Translations under genes and position numbers: made by a program
Shown: piece after piece, positions 36,513-52,976 of the stretch
Layout: every line of letters begins with the position of its first letter
Numbering within the stretch: the first letter of the stretch is position 1
Assembly: GCA_027604505.1 (NCBI GenBank)
Contig: JADIIX010000055.1
Coordinates: 62,001-126,000, forward strand
DNA length: 64,000 nucleotides
Direction: 5' to 3'
From: Gonapodya sp. JEL0774
Taxonomy: Eukaryota; Monoblepharomycota; Monoblepharidomycetes; Monoblepharidales; Gonapodyaceae
The notes under the pieces: generated by a model
What the model was told of the DNA's origin: nothing
Seen by the model: the letters and a program-made list of their open reading frames with translations, nothing else
Database searches by the model: none

Positions 36513-38242
36513 TTAACTCTCCTCCTTCCTGTCTGATTCACTGATCAAGGTCATTGCTGACAAATCTCTTGTCATCTTCCCACCACCACTTCGAACCGAC
36601 TGCCATCTTAAGGCTGAAATGACTTTTTTGACTTTTGCCGTCGCACGATGGATTCTCGAAGGAGCTCTCGGGATGCTCGCTTGGGTGATAGATCCATTTG
36701 CAATGTTAAAAGAGAGACTTCCAGCGTCATCTGCGAGAGCTTTCAGCCACGATGATTCAGCGTTGGAATGTCCCAACTCCTTCTTCATCAGAATATCCCA
36801 AACTCTATCCCGAGTTGGCCCATCATTGATGCTCCCATACATCACAAACTCATCAAATGTGAGTGTCAAGTCATCATTGTGACCGGGTGATTCCGATATT
36901 AGAAGATTGTGATCCCACTCCTCCAACTGTTGTGAGATGCTCTCGTGCAAAGATCGTCGCCACAAGTGAGCAGACGGATGATCAGATGACATCCTTCTGG
37001 ACACGCTTCCAAACAACACTTTTGATATCACAGACTGCGTATGTTCCGAGGATGTGGTAATGGGTTTCTTCGGGCAGTGACCTGTCAGCTCGCTAACGAT
37101 TACGATGGCGTCCTGATTCACTCGGCGCCCTCGCTTTGATCGACGATCTCCCGACAATATTCGAGGTTCGAAAGGTTGTAGCTGCATCTTCAGCTTCTGC
37201 ACAAAATTATCGTCCCAAATCATCTTGAGACTGAAACGGTTTGCCGGGTTCGGGTCGGTCATTTTCGCGACGAGATGTGCAAAGGAAGAAGACCCCATTG
37301 TGCGCTCGAGAATTATGCTCATCTCTTCATTTGCTTCTACGTCAAGACCACAGTCCAGACGCAGGGCACGCAACACTTCATAAACTGTACGCCCCATTGA
37401 ATAAACGTCCCATAGCTCACAGTCAACGGTGGCCTGACTGGAAGTGTCCGCAAGAGCCTCAATAACTTCTGGTGGGGTGTACGGCGGACTCTGCCCAGTG
37501 GGAACAGCCCTTGTGGAGGAAGTGAAGATGTGGCCTACACCAGGGTCGATTAGAACAGCCTTTGAGGGTGTTAAGTCCGAGTTCATTTGTACAAGAATGT
37601 TATCGGGCTTGACATCGTTGTGGGAGAGGCCATGGTGGTTAAAATGCCTGTGGGATCAGGAGAGATATTAGCAGCGTTCACGCAAGTCAAATGCTAGAGT
37701 ACCCACACCAGGGCTCGCAAGATTTGTACAAAGATTTTCATTGTTTCTGAATGAATGCCCTCCCAAGTGACAGTTCTCTTTCGAAACCGCCCGATTTGAA
37801 TGGTCAAATATTCAACCCACGTCACCGCATTTTCCACAAACTCGGTCACGAGCACCGCGCTCTCCCTCGAGACGAGCGCTTCCACTACGCGAGACACGTT
37901 TGGGTGGGACCCCAACACCTTGCCGATTACCGACTCCCGAACGAAATTTTCTGCGCCAGAAGAGGATTTGACGAGTTCTGCAATGCTCCTTCTTTTAATT
38001 GCAACGTTTGTCCCACTCCCTGCGATGGTTGCGAGTTGTATCGCTCCGTCTGCCTGCCCTCCAGTCCCAATTGCCGTCCCCGCGAAGATGAATCTAGACC
38101 AACGCATTCCCTTCGCGATGGCGCCACTCCCATCTTTTGCAACAGGAAATGGGTCGTCCACAACCGTGAATGAGGCGGAAAGATGGATTGGAGCGGCGGG
38201 CAATCGCTTTTTCGTGAACGACAATCGGCCAATTTCCATCAT
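36513..38242 (-). CDS. Atypical protein kinase with altered DFG and HRD motifs
   Basis: Two large exons make one kinase-like protein. The N-lobe has a glycine-rich loop (AIGTGGQADGAIQLATI), NVAIKRRS (catalytic Lys) and a C-helix Glu (FVRESVIGKVLGSHPNVSRVVEAL). The catalytic loop, completed across the splice near 37660, reads SHNDVKPDNILVQM, so Asp, Lys and Asn are kept but HRD is HND. The magnesium-loop motif is IDPG instead of DFG. TPPEV replaces APE, and a Trp-Asp-Val-Tyr-Ser-Met-Gly F-helix follows. About 220 C-terminal residues have no known domain and end ALRWQSVRSGGGKMTRDLS...ESDRKEES. It may be a weak or divergent kinase rather than a dead one. I cannot place it in a family. It is divergent from GALT. 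Confidence 0.7.
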
Positions 38243-38556
38243 GAGCAGGTGCCGAAAAACGTTTAGCGTTCTACAGTGTCTTTGAAAAGAGCGCGCCGAA
38301 AGACACAGTTGTCACCGTGAGCTGTCAATTCTGATGAGCGGGGATTGTGGCAGATTGTATTTAACGCCGCCGGCGGCGAAGGCAGGGCAAAAAAAAATGG
38401 GATTGACTGAATTCATTGTACAAGGCAGATACAGCAGGAGAGAGTCAACTGTCTCGAGTAATCCTTTGTGATTTGTACGGAATGTGTATGCATCGGGATG
38501 AAATGCGTAAACATGACTCTGCTTTGGCTCGCTGATGACGGACGTTTGGAATTCAC
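38243..38556. promoter_or_regulatory. Shared promoter, atypical kinase/GALT
   Basis: 314 bp between divergent start codons. It holds a short GCCGCCGGCGGC palindrome (about 38368-38379). No TATA box is obvious. Confidence 0.4.
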
Positions 38557-40092
<1,536 letters not shown>

Positions 40093-40206
40093 TATATGTT
40101 TAGACTTTGGTTACACAAGTGAACGTTCACTCATGTTTATGTACAATGTGATCAAATTGCCCAACACGGTACAAAATGCAATTGCACCATAAAATTCTAC
40201 GCGAGT

Positions 40207-43200
40207 CTAAAGCTCTTCACGTTCTCTCGACTCTTTCGTCGGTTTAGGTGTCCTCACCGGCTTCCCGTCAGACGTTTTAGCCGAAGGAGTAGGCGTTTTC
40301 TTCGTGTCCGAGGCCGAAGTACTCCAGGCTTTGGTAAATGGTGGTTTCTTCCTCTTTCCCATTTTAAGAATTGCGTTTTCCAGCTCACTCGCCCGATCTT
40401 CAAGCTCACGCACCGTCAAGACCGGCTTGGCATGTTTAGGGAGTTTAGCTTGCTCAGCTTCGCGCTTAATGAGCCAAGATTCAGCTGAGGCAACGAGCTT
40501 CAGAACATCTGAGATCTCTTCGTCTGTGTATAAAGGCCGGAAAACATCGATCGTGGGTGTGGCATTGGTGTTAATGGGAGACTTGGTGACCGTTGAAGCT
40601 CTTGCAGTGCTTGAATCTTGACCGTAACCCCCATCAATGTCCCCATCCAATTCTGTGTCCTCGCCACTTTCTGTAAGTGCTTCTTCTGTAGTCGCAATCG
40701 AAGCCTTTGCTGACGTCTCAGACTTCACCTTCTCCTCCTTCTTCTTTTGCTCTTCCTCCCACCTGGCTCGCGAAGACGCAACGACCGCTTTCACAGTATC
40801 TGCCCACTTTTTTGCTCCATCAATAGCTGTTCGCAGTGTTGTAATCGCCGACGGCCGACGCTGCTTCTCGTCCCGCTTGAGCTCCAAGGGCTTCCGCAAT
40901 TGCTCCAAACCATAAATCTGTTCTTTAAGCATGGAGTACACTGCATCATCACCTTCTGTGTACATCCACTCAGAAGTCACAGATATCTTTGCTTGGAGCG
41001 CCGCGCGCTCCTCACTCGTAGTGACCTCGATCACATCTTCCCGCTCAAGAAGATCTCGTGAGGAATAAATATACGCCTCCAGCCCGTTCCTGGCTTCTTC
41101 TCGCTGTCTTCGTCGGATATCTTCAGCATCAAGCGCATCAAACCGTTTGAGTGAAGCAACTTTCGCCTCAACACTCATGGGTTCGACCCCACGAGCGTCA
41201 ATTGTGAAATTGATGGCCAGTGTATCGGTGCGAAGTTCCGGTTTGGCGGATGTCTTGTTAGCTTCTGCAACGGTGGTTTCTGTGGCGTTGTCGGCATTGG
41301 CCCCTTCTTCGGTAGTCGGAGCGCTAAGTGTTTCGTCCTTAAATCACCACGTCCGTTTAGAGAGACCAAAGGGGCGAGGTGATAAAACGTTGAATCTGTA
41401 CATACCTCCTCTGTTGAATTTCCATCCTTCTTCCCAAAGAAAGAGAGCACACGGTCTGGAACATTGTGACGAGTGCGTTACAACCAGAACGTTTCAGTGA
41501 CTGACGAATTGAGAACACGCACCTGCAAATGACTTTTTTTCTTTCGTAAGTTCCACGTCCACGTACAGTGAAATGTCTTTGACCTCCACAGTACCCAAGT
41601 CCGTTAGGTGGACGAGGGCTTTCAATTTGGGTTCACCCACGATCGCGAGGGATTCATTCGCTTGAACAGCGTCGATGGAGGCAGTAAGATTATGAGTCGT
41701 GAGGGTAACAATTTTCCGGGGTCCAATGGTACTATAATTACACTTGAAACATCAGAACTGAAGAGGCACGGACTGGTAACGCCTTGAATCGGACTCACAT
41801 AGCTTCCTCATCTGTGTAGCCATACTCCAAGCTCCATTCAAAATCGCTCGTGCGTTTGAAGTTCATGAGTTTTTGAGAGTTGAGGGTCCCGTTATTACTG
41901 AACAGCTTCACGCGGTAATTCTTGGTGCTGCCATCCTCCAGCGGCTCCGAGTCGTAAACGGCTACGACAGGATAGGACGCTACATCGCGCACGCGCATCT
42001 TATTCACCACACGGAAAGAACGAGAGAGGGTTGCTCCATGATAGACTGCGCCCATTACGGCAGCTTCATCCGAGTTGACGTTCTTGGCGAGCTTGTCTCT
42101 GAGAATATTTGTAGCAATATTCGGTGAGATAGAGCGCTTTTGGATAACGAGGTGATGCGTACTTACTCGCCCACGAGTGCTTTCAAAGCGGATTGGACAG
42201 CAGGCACCCGAGTGCACCCACCGTGGAGAATGACGGAGCCAATATCACCCTGACATATTGAGGTTGTTAGAATTATCCACTAAGTACAATATCACAGGAT
42301 TTCAAATGGCACAGTACGTACCGGCCCAAGATTCGCTTTTCTTAAAACGTCTTCAATGGGCCCCGCGGCACGCTCGATGAGGTCCGCTGTAAGGGATTCG
42401 AAATCGCCACGAGTGATCCGAAGGCGGAAATCCAGATCATCCATCACGTTTTCAATCTAGTTGGATGGAGAAAACAGTGTGCGTGTATGTGGTAGCAATC
42501 TCCCCAGAAACTTGATTGGGGGGACTCACCGACGCAAACGTTTCAGAATTAGCGCTCAGAACTTCCTTGACCTTTTGAGCCTCGCGCAATAGCTTCATCA
42601 TCGCTCTGTGATTTTTATACACCTTTTTGGTGTTTCCATGCTTCTTGTCAAATTGCTCCGCGAGGTACTTTTGCACTCGCAAATCAAAGGCGTGACCTCC
42701 CAACGTCCGATCAAACCCAACAGATTCAACAACAATCTCCTGAGACGGTGAAGCGGACGACTTCGTTTTGGCGTTGGTGGGAGACTTTTGGAACGACACG
42801 AGGGAAGCAACGGTCGACGACGCGCCGGCATCGTAAAAGATGTGGTATGTGGGCTTTGAATCATCGGCAAGATCACGGTGGCGATTCATGGCAAAGTTTA
42901 TGGCGACTTGCGGCACAAGGGGAACGATATGTCGACTGCATTACTGAAGAACGGTTGTCAATGAAAGGCTTCAAAGTTGCTCACCGGCCACATCGTCATG
43001 AATCAATCCCAACACGTTCAACCCAGCAAGTTCTGCCGCATCGAGGAGTGCTTGACGCTCGTATTGGTTGAAGAACCGGGGGACCTTTAATGAGTGTTGT
43101 TGTCTAAAGTTGAGCTCCAGCATCAAGCTTCACTACAAGAATCCACCGGCGAATATTCACCGTCAAGACACAATCTTTCACCACCTCCCCGGCCGCAGCC

Positions 43201-43794
43201 TCGGCCTGGTCCCGCGCATGCTTTAACTGCATAGCGACGATTTCCTCAGCTGTGTATAGGACACTCTGAACGTTCCCCTCCGCGTCAATCTCTTCGTGCT
43301 GAAAAGCCACCGTGCCACGCAGTCCATCGATAACCATTGTGTTATCAAAGGTCTCACGGTATTCCGACGAGATCGGGTCATCAAACGTTCGGCCGAGGAG
43401 GGGTTTCACCGCGGGGTACGCATCATGAGGAAGACGAACAGCCTGGAAGATAATGATAAGTTTATCGACCATCCACAAGACTGAGAAAACAGTTCGTGAT
43501 GGCAGCATTGACATCTCGTACCAGGTTGATGGCCTCTGTCCCGAAAAGTCGTTCCCTGCCCTTGATTACAACCAAGCTCTTTGTTTTCCGCTTGCTCTCC
43601 GAGTTGAGAACGACATCGAATTTAACTCCCTGACCGGGCTTTAGTAGGGCTGATTTGAACCATTCCGCGCCGTAGTCGATGCCGAGAACGCCGGCTGCAT
43701 GGACCGATGAATGATGGTCGAACGATGGGAGAGAGAACAAGAAAAGAAGAAGAGCGCAAAGGATCATCGAAGAGTAGGCGTGTGGATTGGCCAT
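40207..43794 (-). CDS. LHS1: ER-lumenal Hsp70-family chaperone, LHS1/HYOU1 (GRP170)
   Basis: The protein starts [24 protein letters not shown] (signal peptide), then [21 protein letters not shown], the Hsp70 ATPase phosphate-1 motif in its GRP170 form. Further Hsp70 landmarks are [69 protein letters not shown] and [21 protein letters not shown]. The long C-terminal helical region is charged and ends SREREEL, a possible weak ER-retrieval signal of the KDEL type. GRP170 proteins act as nucleotide exchange factors for BiP. Length (roughly 900 aa) and more than six introns fit the family. Confidence 0.92.
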
Positions 43795-44965
43795 CGATCA
43801 ATGCTGGTTTCAGCTACTGATGTGTGTGTGTTGTCAGATGTTCTTCCTCGTCTACGATTGAATTGCGCGGCCTGTGATGTATATTTCCAGAGGATTGCTT
43901 GCCGCAGATCCTTGGCTACCCCTGCGGTGGAGGGTATTCGTATCCAGTTTGAATGCAAGCAACCGACGAATGGTGTGGAACGTGTTCGGGCCTTCCGTCA
44001 ATCGCTTGTGCTGGCAAATCAGACCCCATATTCAAATTCTGCTCGATTACGAGATTCAAAGAACAATATTATTGTCATAGTTCGCATACTCAGCTTTCGA
44101 AACTGTGAGAATACGTAGAAGTTGATCTAAAGATAACTCCAAAACAAACCCAAACGAGCCTACTCTCCTGCACAGCGCAGGCGCCCACTATACAGTCAGA
44201 GGTGCGTAGCATTGTTCAGAGACTTGCAAAATGAATGGAAATGTGCAGTATACACTCTCTCTGCCGGGCATTCTCCGACCGAACGACTCCACCAAAAAGG
44301 TATGAATTGACCATGTCGAGTACTATCGCCAAAGAGTCATTTCTGGCAAAAGGGTTCCATTGAAGTGTAAATTGACTCATGTCATTGCGATGTTATCAAG
44401 TTGACATGGCGTGTAGCAATGGTATGCACCGGTGGATAACCGGAATCAAACGACAATAACGGCCGATGTCGCCGACTTGGTTATCAAAAAATGCGCAAGG
44501 TGATACTCTTGCCTTCTTCGACTTAGACCGTCAAATTGAATTGATACGCGGGAAGAGGGATGTTTCACATGAACGTCGGCCGCCGCGATGACCTTGGCAT
44601 GACGAATCTTTCCCCAATCCCTATTAGCCTGCTCAAGATAACAATTGGGCTACTCTCATCATCATCTATCGCACTTTTGTGGTGACTTCTCTTGCTCAGT
44701 GCATACCGATTATTGATTAAATTGATTAAAGTATTTGGTGGGCAGACGTTCCTCCCCCAGTTGAAAAATCCTGGACAGATTTTGCCTGCTTTGATAATGC
44801 TTTTTCATCTCTTCTGTGCAATGATTGAACCGGAACCAAAAGAGGTGCGGCAAATATGCATGATGGCGGCTGCGCCACTTCGAATGGGCATCGGGGTTCT
44901 TGAGCGGGCTCGCAGAAACAGCCCGCACACTCACACTTTTCAAACCATCTAAACCTCATTCCAAA
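43795..44965. promoter_or_regulatory. Long divergent intergenic region, LHS1/malate synthase
   Basis: About 1.17 kb holding both promoters. It includes an exact inverted repeat CCGGT-N5-ACCGG (44429-44443), which can also be read as CCG-N9-CGG, a spacing some zinc-cluster regulators use. A possible small spliced ORF overlaps it (separate entry). I saw no clear unfolded-protein-response element. Confidence 0.4.
44231..44588 (+). CDS. Possible small gene or short ORFs, doubtful
   Basis: ATG at 44231 opens a 24-codon frame ending at a good splice donor (aaaaag|gtatga). Splicing to an acceptor ending gtgtag (about 44417) would continue in frame through QWYAPVDNRNQTTITADVAD and stop after about 50 residues. 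A second overlapping 41-codon ORF (44466-44588) starts MSPTWLSKNAQGDTLAFFDL. Neither resembles a known family. They could be a real short protein, upstream ORFs of the malate synthase transcript, or chance. Confidence 0.2.
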
Positions 44966-47098
44966 ATGTCTCTCAAAACCATTCCCGGCGTTCAAGTTCT
45001 TGCCAATGTCACTCCCGTCCAGGCTGAGATCCTCTCCCTCGAGGCCCAGGCTTTCCTCGCCAACCTCCAACGTGCCTTCAACACGCGTCGGAAGGAACTC
45101 CTCCACCGACGCACCCAGCGCCAAGCTTACCTCGACAAGGGCGGCCTCCTTGACTTCCTCCCCGAAACAAAGGCCATTCGCGAGGACCCCAGCTGGAGGG
45201 GCGCTCCACCTGCCCCCGGCATGGTTGACAGACGCGTGGAAATCACGGGCCCCGTCGACCGGAAGATGGTTATCAACGCTCTGAACTCAGGAGCTTCGAC
45301 TTACATGGCTGACTTCGAAGGTACGTCCTGAACTTGTTGCTGCCTTTGCTTTTGTCGAGCCCAGACTACTCTGGCGGGAAGGAAGGCATGACTCGCCGCT
45401 GGTGTCCCATCAAAGGTCCAGCACGCATGGTTGAATAATCTTAAGTATTCGATTCTTGTACTTAGATTCCAACGCTCCTACCTGGGAGAACAATATCCAA
45501 GGTCAGGTGAACCTGCGAGATGCGAACGAGCGGACTATCTCGTTCACGGATGCTGCTCGCGGCAAGTCGTACAACCTCAGGAAGGACGGAAAGCTCTCTA
45601 CTCTTATTGTACGGTAAGTCAAAGTCTCGTTTTGATGTTGATGGCTGCCTGTTTAGCGGTCTGTCACCTTTCCGAACTCTTATCACGTGATTCTGATCTT
45701 TTTTTCGTTGAACCTTCTCCTTTCACCGTTACCAACCACGCAACGGACGGAACTCTTATCGATGACAGCCCCCGTGGATGGCACTTGGAGGAGAAGCACG
45801 TTCTCATTGATGGCCAGCCCGCTTCCGGATCGATCTTCGACTTTGCTCTCTACTTCTTCCACAACTGTCGCTCTTCGATCGCTAACGGCACCGGACCGTA
45901 CTTTTACCTTCCCAAGATGGAGTCTCACCTTGAAGCCAGGTACTTTGATTGTTCCTTCGGAGTGAACCCTTTTCGTCCCGATGTCGTCATTCCCATGACT
46001 CACGTCATGTCTCCCACCAACATATTCCACACTCGCGCCGACGCGGTTCCGAACACACACGAAGGCTCTGGAATGATGTGTTCAACCTTGCTCAGGACAT
46101 GCTTGGTGTTCCCCGTGGCACCATTAGGGGTACAGTCCTCATCGAGACCATCCCCGCAGCCTTTGAGATGGAGGAGATCATTTACGAGCTCCGCCAGCAC
46201 TCTTCTGGTCTTAACTGCGGCCGATGGGATTACATCTTCTCCGTCATTAAGAAGTTCCGTTCCAACCCTGCCTTCATCCTTCCCGACCGCGGTGACGTCG
46301 GGATGACGGCCCCCTTCATGGACGCCTACGTGCGTCTCCTCATTCAGACCTGCCACAAGCGGGGTGTGCACGCCATGGGCGGCATGGCTGCTCAGATTCC
46401 CATCAAGGACGACGCGGCGGCGAACAATGCGGCAATGACCAAGGTCCGAAACGACAAGTTGAGGGAGGTCAAAGCTGGTCACGACGGAACCTGGGTTGCG
46501 CACCCAGACTTGGTCAAGATTGCCATGGAAATCTTCAACGAACACATGCCTTACCCCAACCAGGTGAGTGTTGCGATATCTTGTGAGATGATTTTGCGAT
46601 GTCAGGCGACCAAATTGTGTTCTCAAATGTTACTAGCTCTTTGTCCTCCGCGAGGATGTGACCGTCACCGCCGCCGACCTCCTGAACACGAAGGCTACTG
46701 GTGGTAAGATCACTGAGACCGGCATTCGCGGAAACGTTGAGGTGGCACTACGCTATATGGAGGCCTGGTTGAGCGGCAATGGCTGTGTCCCCATTCACAA
46801 CCTTATGGAGGATGCCGCCACTGCTGAAATTTCCCGCTCGCAGCTGTGGCAATGGCAGAAGAACGCTGCAAAGACCGCAGAGGGCACTACCGTCACGGTG
46901 GACTTTTTGGCCCGGATTCTGGACGAGGAGACGAGCAAAATCCGCAAAGCCATGTCCGAGGCCAATTACAAAAAGAGCAAGTTCGAACAGGCCAAGAAGT
47001 ACCTCGCCGGCACTATTTTGACGGAGAACTACGCCGACTTCTTGACAACACTGTGTTACGATGATTTGGTCACGATCAACAAGCAACCCAGGCTGTGA
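44966..47098 (+). CDS. Malate synthase (glyoxylate cycle)
   Basis: The enzyme condenses glyoxylate with acetyl-CoA to malate, letting the cell grow on C2 compounds or fatty acids. Motifs: [36 protein letters not shown] (across the first intron), [16 protein letters not shown] with the catalytic Arg, [65 protein letters not shown], and near the C-terminus [20 protein letters not shown] with the catalytic Asp. This is the eukaryotic A-type, about 540 aa. It ends NKQPRL; PRL is a non-standard but possible peroxisomal PTS1. Four introns (about 45320-45464, 45614-45769, 45941-46050 and 46563-46636). Codon use is strongly C-ending, suggesting high expression. Confidence 0.97.
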
Positions 47099-47178
47099 AA
47101 GAAAGGTTATGGGCAATCGTTCCAGTGGGGGATGAGTGTGCAATCTTGGATTGTTGTATTCTAGCAAATAAATCACGT

Positions 47179-49310
47179 TCATTCCGTGGCGCTTTCCTTC
47201 GTGTCCATTCCCAACACAACCTCTCTCCATACTTGTTCCACCCAAGATCTGTTGACGTCTTCTTCACAATTGCACACTGCGTCGCTATCATGATCATGTT
47301 CGGGCTTTCCAGGTTGTTCATGGTTCCTTTGTTCAAAGAGCCCCCGCCCAATCACAACTACTTTAGTGTCCAATCGTACGGCAGATCCTTCACTTAAGTT
47401 TTCTGTGATTGGCAAAGGGTCCCCGATCTCGTATGTCTCCCTCACAGCCTGCACAACAACTCTGTGGGGTAGGGGCTGGGTCGTTGACGATGATGCGCCT
47501 TCCGAGTGAGAGTCTTGAGGCTCGGAGACGGCATGCGGCAATATAGTTGCCAGGGCCTTGAGTCGAAGAACTTCGCGCGTGGGAATATTTGCCTCCGAAT
47601 GGTTGGAAGATGACTCCAAAGGCGTGAGAGCAGTACTGGAATCCCACAATACACGCTGAAGAAACTTCTCCAGTCGGGCCAGAGGAATAGGACGGTCGTG
47701 TCGGAGTGTTAGCGGACGGACTGTCTGTGATTGCCGGGTATGAAGCTTGCTCAGTGCCTAGACTTCACTTGACCGTAATGGAAACAAACACCACTCACTC
47801 CGTCATGGACTGTCCACCTCCCGTCGGCACCACTACCAATGCGAGTACCGGCACTTTTAGCGGCACTGTCAGCGAGTTGGATACGGTGTGTGAGATCGGA
47901 CGATGGTAGAGCTGCCGAGGGAGATGTGTCGTAGGCACGAAGGGAGAGGAGGACGGGTAGCGGGAGTCTGTTCATCACGAACGCCGAAAAACATAGGAAC
48001 CGAGTTAGAGAAAGGTTTCGCAGGTTGAACAGATGGGAGGCGCTCCATCGATGCGGTCTTTCTGACCCTGCATGCTCAAACCATCAGGGGAGCCAGCTCA
48101 CCTGCCCCTTTCACATCTTCTCACTGCCGCTACGGGATTTGCCTCCTTCACCCACGCTTCTACCCTCTCCACCACCTCCTCGGACGCAACATCACATTTG
48201 TTGATTGCCACCCCGTCCGCCCCACCAATCTGCCTCCACCATTCCATTTCCTTGCTGCTTCTTGCAGCGGTGGAGGCGTCCACAACACACCATACACCGG
48301 CTAGAACGAGAGGAGAAAGGAGGGGAGCGTCCAGCCACAGGGATGGAAGCAGAAGGGTCGGGTCGGCCATGCCCGTCGTTTCGAGAAGAAGATGTGTGAG
48401 AGGAGGGTCTCGGGGAGTGGAGAGGAGGGCTTTTGTGAACGATTGCGTGGATGAAACGAATGTATGGAGTTACGATGCACGGAGTTAGGCGATGCGGCAA
48501 GATGAGAACGACTGAATGATCCTGTCATCCAGCACGGACTAGGATACAGTGAAGCCCGCGTATCTAGTACTTTTGGTGCTTGGTCAGTGAGACTTACTTT
48601 CGATCGCCTGAATAGTTGGACCCCTGGTGATAGAAGAGGAGAGGTGGTTGAGTCAGATAGGCGGAATATGCCCCCACAATTCCTGCATCAACTCTGGAAA
48701 CAAAACTCCTCACTTGAGAGTGCAGCACATGCAGCCATTCGGCAACTCGATCCATTCTTCGGCAATGGGGACATCACTCATGATGGGGTCCGTGTTCGCA
48801 GCTCCGTCTTCATTCTGTGGTTTTGCACGACTAGCAACTTGCAGGGCAGGTTGTTCGATGCCGCCAGAGTCGCCAAACTCGTTGAGAATGACGGCGATCC
48901 GTTGGCCATGTGGAGACTGCAGCGCGAGAGCGTCACACGAATGGCAACGATACCGTACCGGGTAAATCATCAGCAACAATTGCGAGCGCTCGACGAATTT
49001 TGAGGAGGGTACTCGCGGTGAGAATGTGGTTGAGGAGAGTAGTTTTTCCAGCTCCAAGGTATCCCGTGATGATCGTTAGCGGGACTCGGCGCTGAGGCAT
49101 TGAGCAAGAAATGGCGTCATTGGCATGAGTAGTCGTAGGTTCAGGTGTAGAGTTGGTGACTCCCGGTGTGATGTCCGCAGATGTTTCATGTCCAGCAGAA
49201 GATGGCGCAAATCCTACTGTACGTTCGGCCATCTCCCCTTCTGGATCCAGCTCGATTAGATCCGGCGCTTCGTCGCTCAGGTCTTCGCTGAAAACGGGTG
49301 TATAAGACAT
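47179..49310 (-). CDS. ZNG1: CobW-family zinc chaperone GTPase (ZNG1/CBWD type)
   Basis: The start is ATG at 49310 (MSYTPVFSEDLSDEAPDLIEL). A GTPase P-loop (PLTIITGYLGAGKTTLLNHIL), AVILNEFGDSGGIEQ, and EEWIELPNGCMCCTLK with the CxCC zinc motif follow. Further exons give ADPTLLLPSLWLDAPLL, VWCVVDAST, VAINKCDVASEEVVERVEAW, and the CobW C-terminal domain (RPIPLARLEKFLQRVLWD, REVLRLKALATI, HRVVVQAVRETYEI, VVVIGRGL). ZNG1 transfers zinc to methionine aminopeptidase. The N-terminal recognition motif, CPELVPI in human, appears as APDLIEL, lacking Cys. A histidine/cysteine-containing insert (HEQPGKPEHDHDSD) may bind metal. The gene is head-to-head with ELP3. Confidence 0.88.
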
Positions 49311-49656
49311 TGTTCTTGCTGTGGGGATCGTGGAATCGTGACCGGCACAGGGTTACACGTATTCTGAATATTTCTTGACACTCCGATACAAGAGCGATCG
49401 ACCGTAGTAATCAGAGTTATACCACGAGTTTACGAGTCTCTCAGAGCTCAACTACAATAGAGTTCCTTCACGGAGTCACCGTTCGTCGAATACTCGCTTT
49501 GAACGAAACTTGTCGTATCAGTATCAATTGTATCTTCCCTTGCCACATCAGAGCGGATTGCAGACATGGGGATATTCGGGGGAAAGTGTCGGGTGTTAGT
49601 TTCTTCATTGCAATCCCACCTCACTTACAGACACACGGCACCACCAAATTGGTATA
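49311..49656. promoter_or_regulatory. Shared promoter, ZNG1/ELP3
   Basis: 346 bp between divergent start codons. An ATG at 49566 opens an 80-codon frame that overlaps the ELP3 start out of frame, so it could act as an upstream ORF if transcription starts early. Confidence 0.4.
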
Positions 49657-52519
<2,863 letters not shown>

Positions 52520-52976
52520 GAATGATTATTCTTGTTGAAATTACATTCATGGGAATGTCCATCATTTCAATAATTGTTCCAAGAAGCTTGTCCTAAAGGG
52601 TTCATGTGGTGGGGGCTAGCTGTCGCCTTAGGTAGACGATCGAAACCATAACACAAACTCATTTAGTCTCCGGCGTTCGTGAGACCTTTGTATCGTCTTG
52701 GGATCGTTTCCAAGGATCAGGCCGGTGCTTGACCGCGGAGAAAACGCCCAGGGGCAGACCCAGCACATTGTCGTGGGCGGTTGCGCGGTCACGTGTGGAC
52801 AAGAAGGGCTGAATGTACGCATCCGGCTAGCCGAACATCGTTTCGCCCTGAGTATCCCGTTGGGGCTTACGCTGGACATTCTCTCTGTCTCCGGGCGTGC
52901 GCTATGCTGTTGCAGCTGCTCTGTCGTGTTTCATTTCACATTTATTTTCGTGTCCCAGTCCGTGGGATCCGGTCGT
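52520..52976. promoter_or_regulatory. Upstream region of the cold-shock-domain gene
   Basis: 457 bp in tandem between ELP3 and the next start. The frame of the next gene stays open upstream for about 93 codons without an ATG, so it is treated as 5' UTR. Confidence 0.4.

Noticed and set aside
41161-41200. B-box-like gggttcgacccc
   Set aside because: It lies inside the coding sequence of LHS1 with no A-box nearby.
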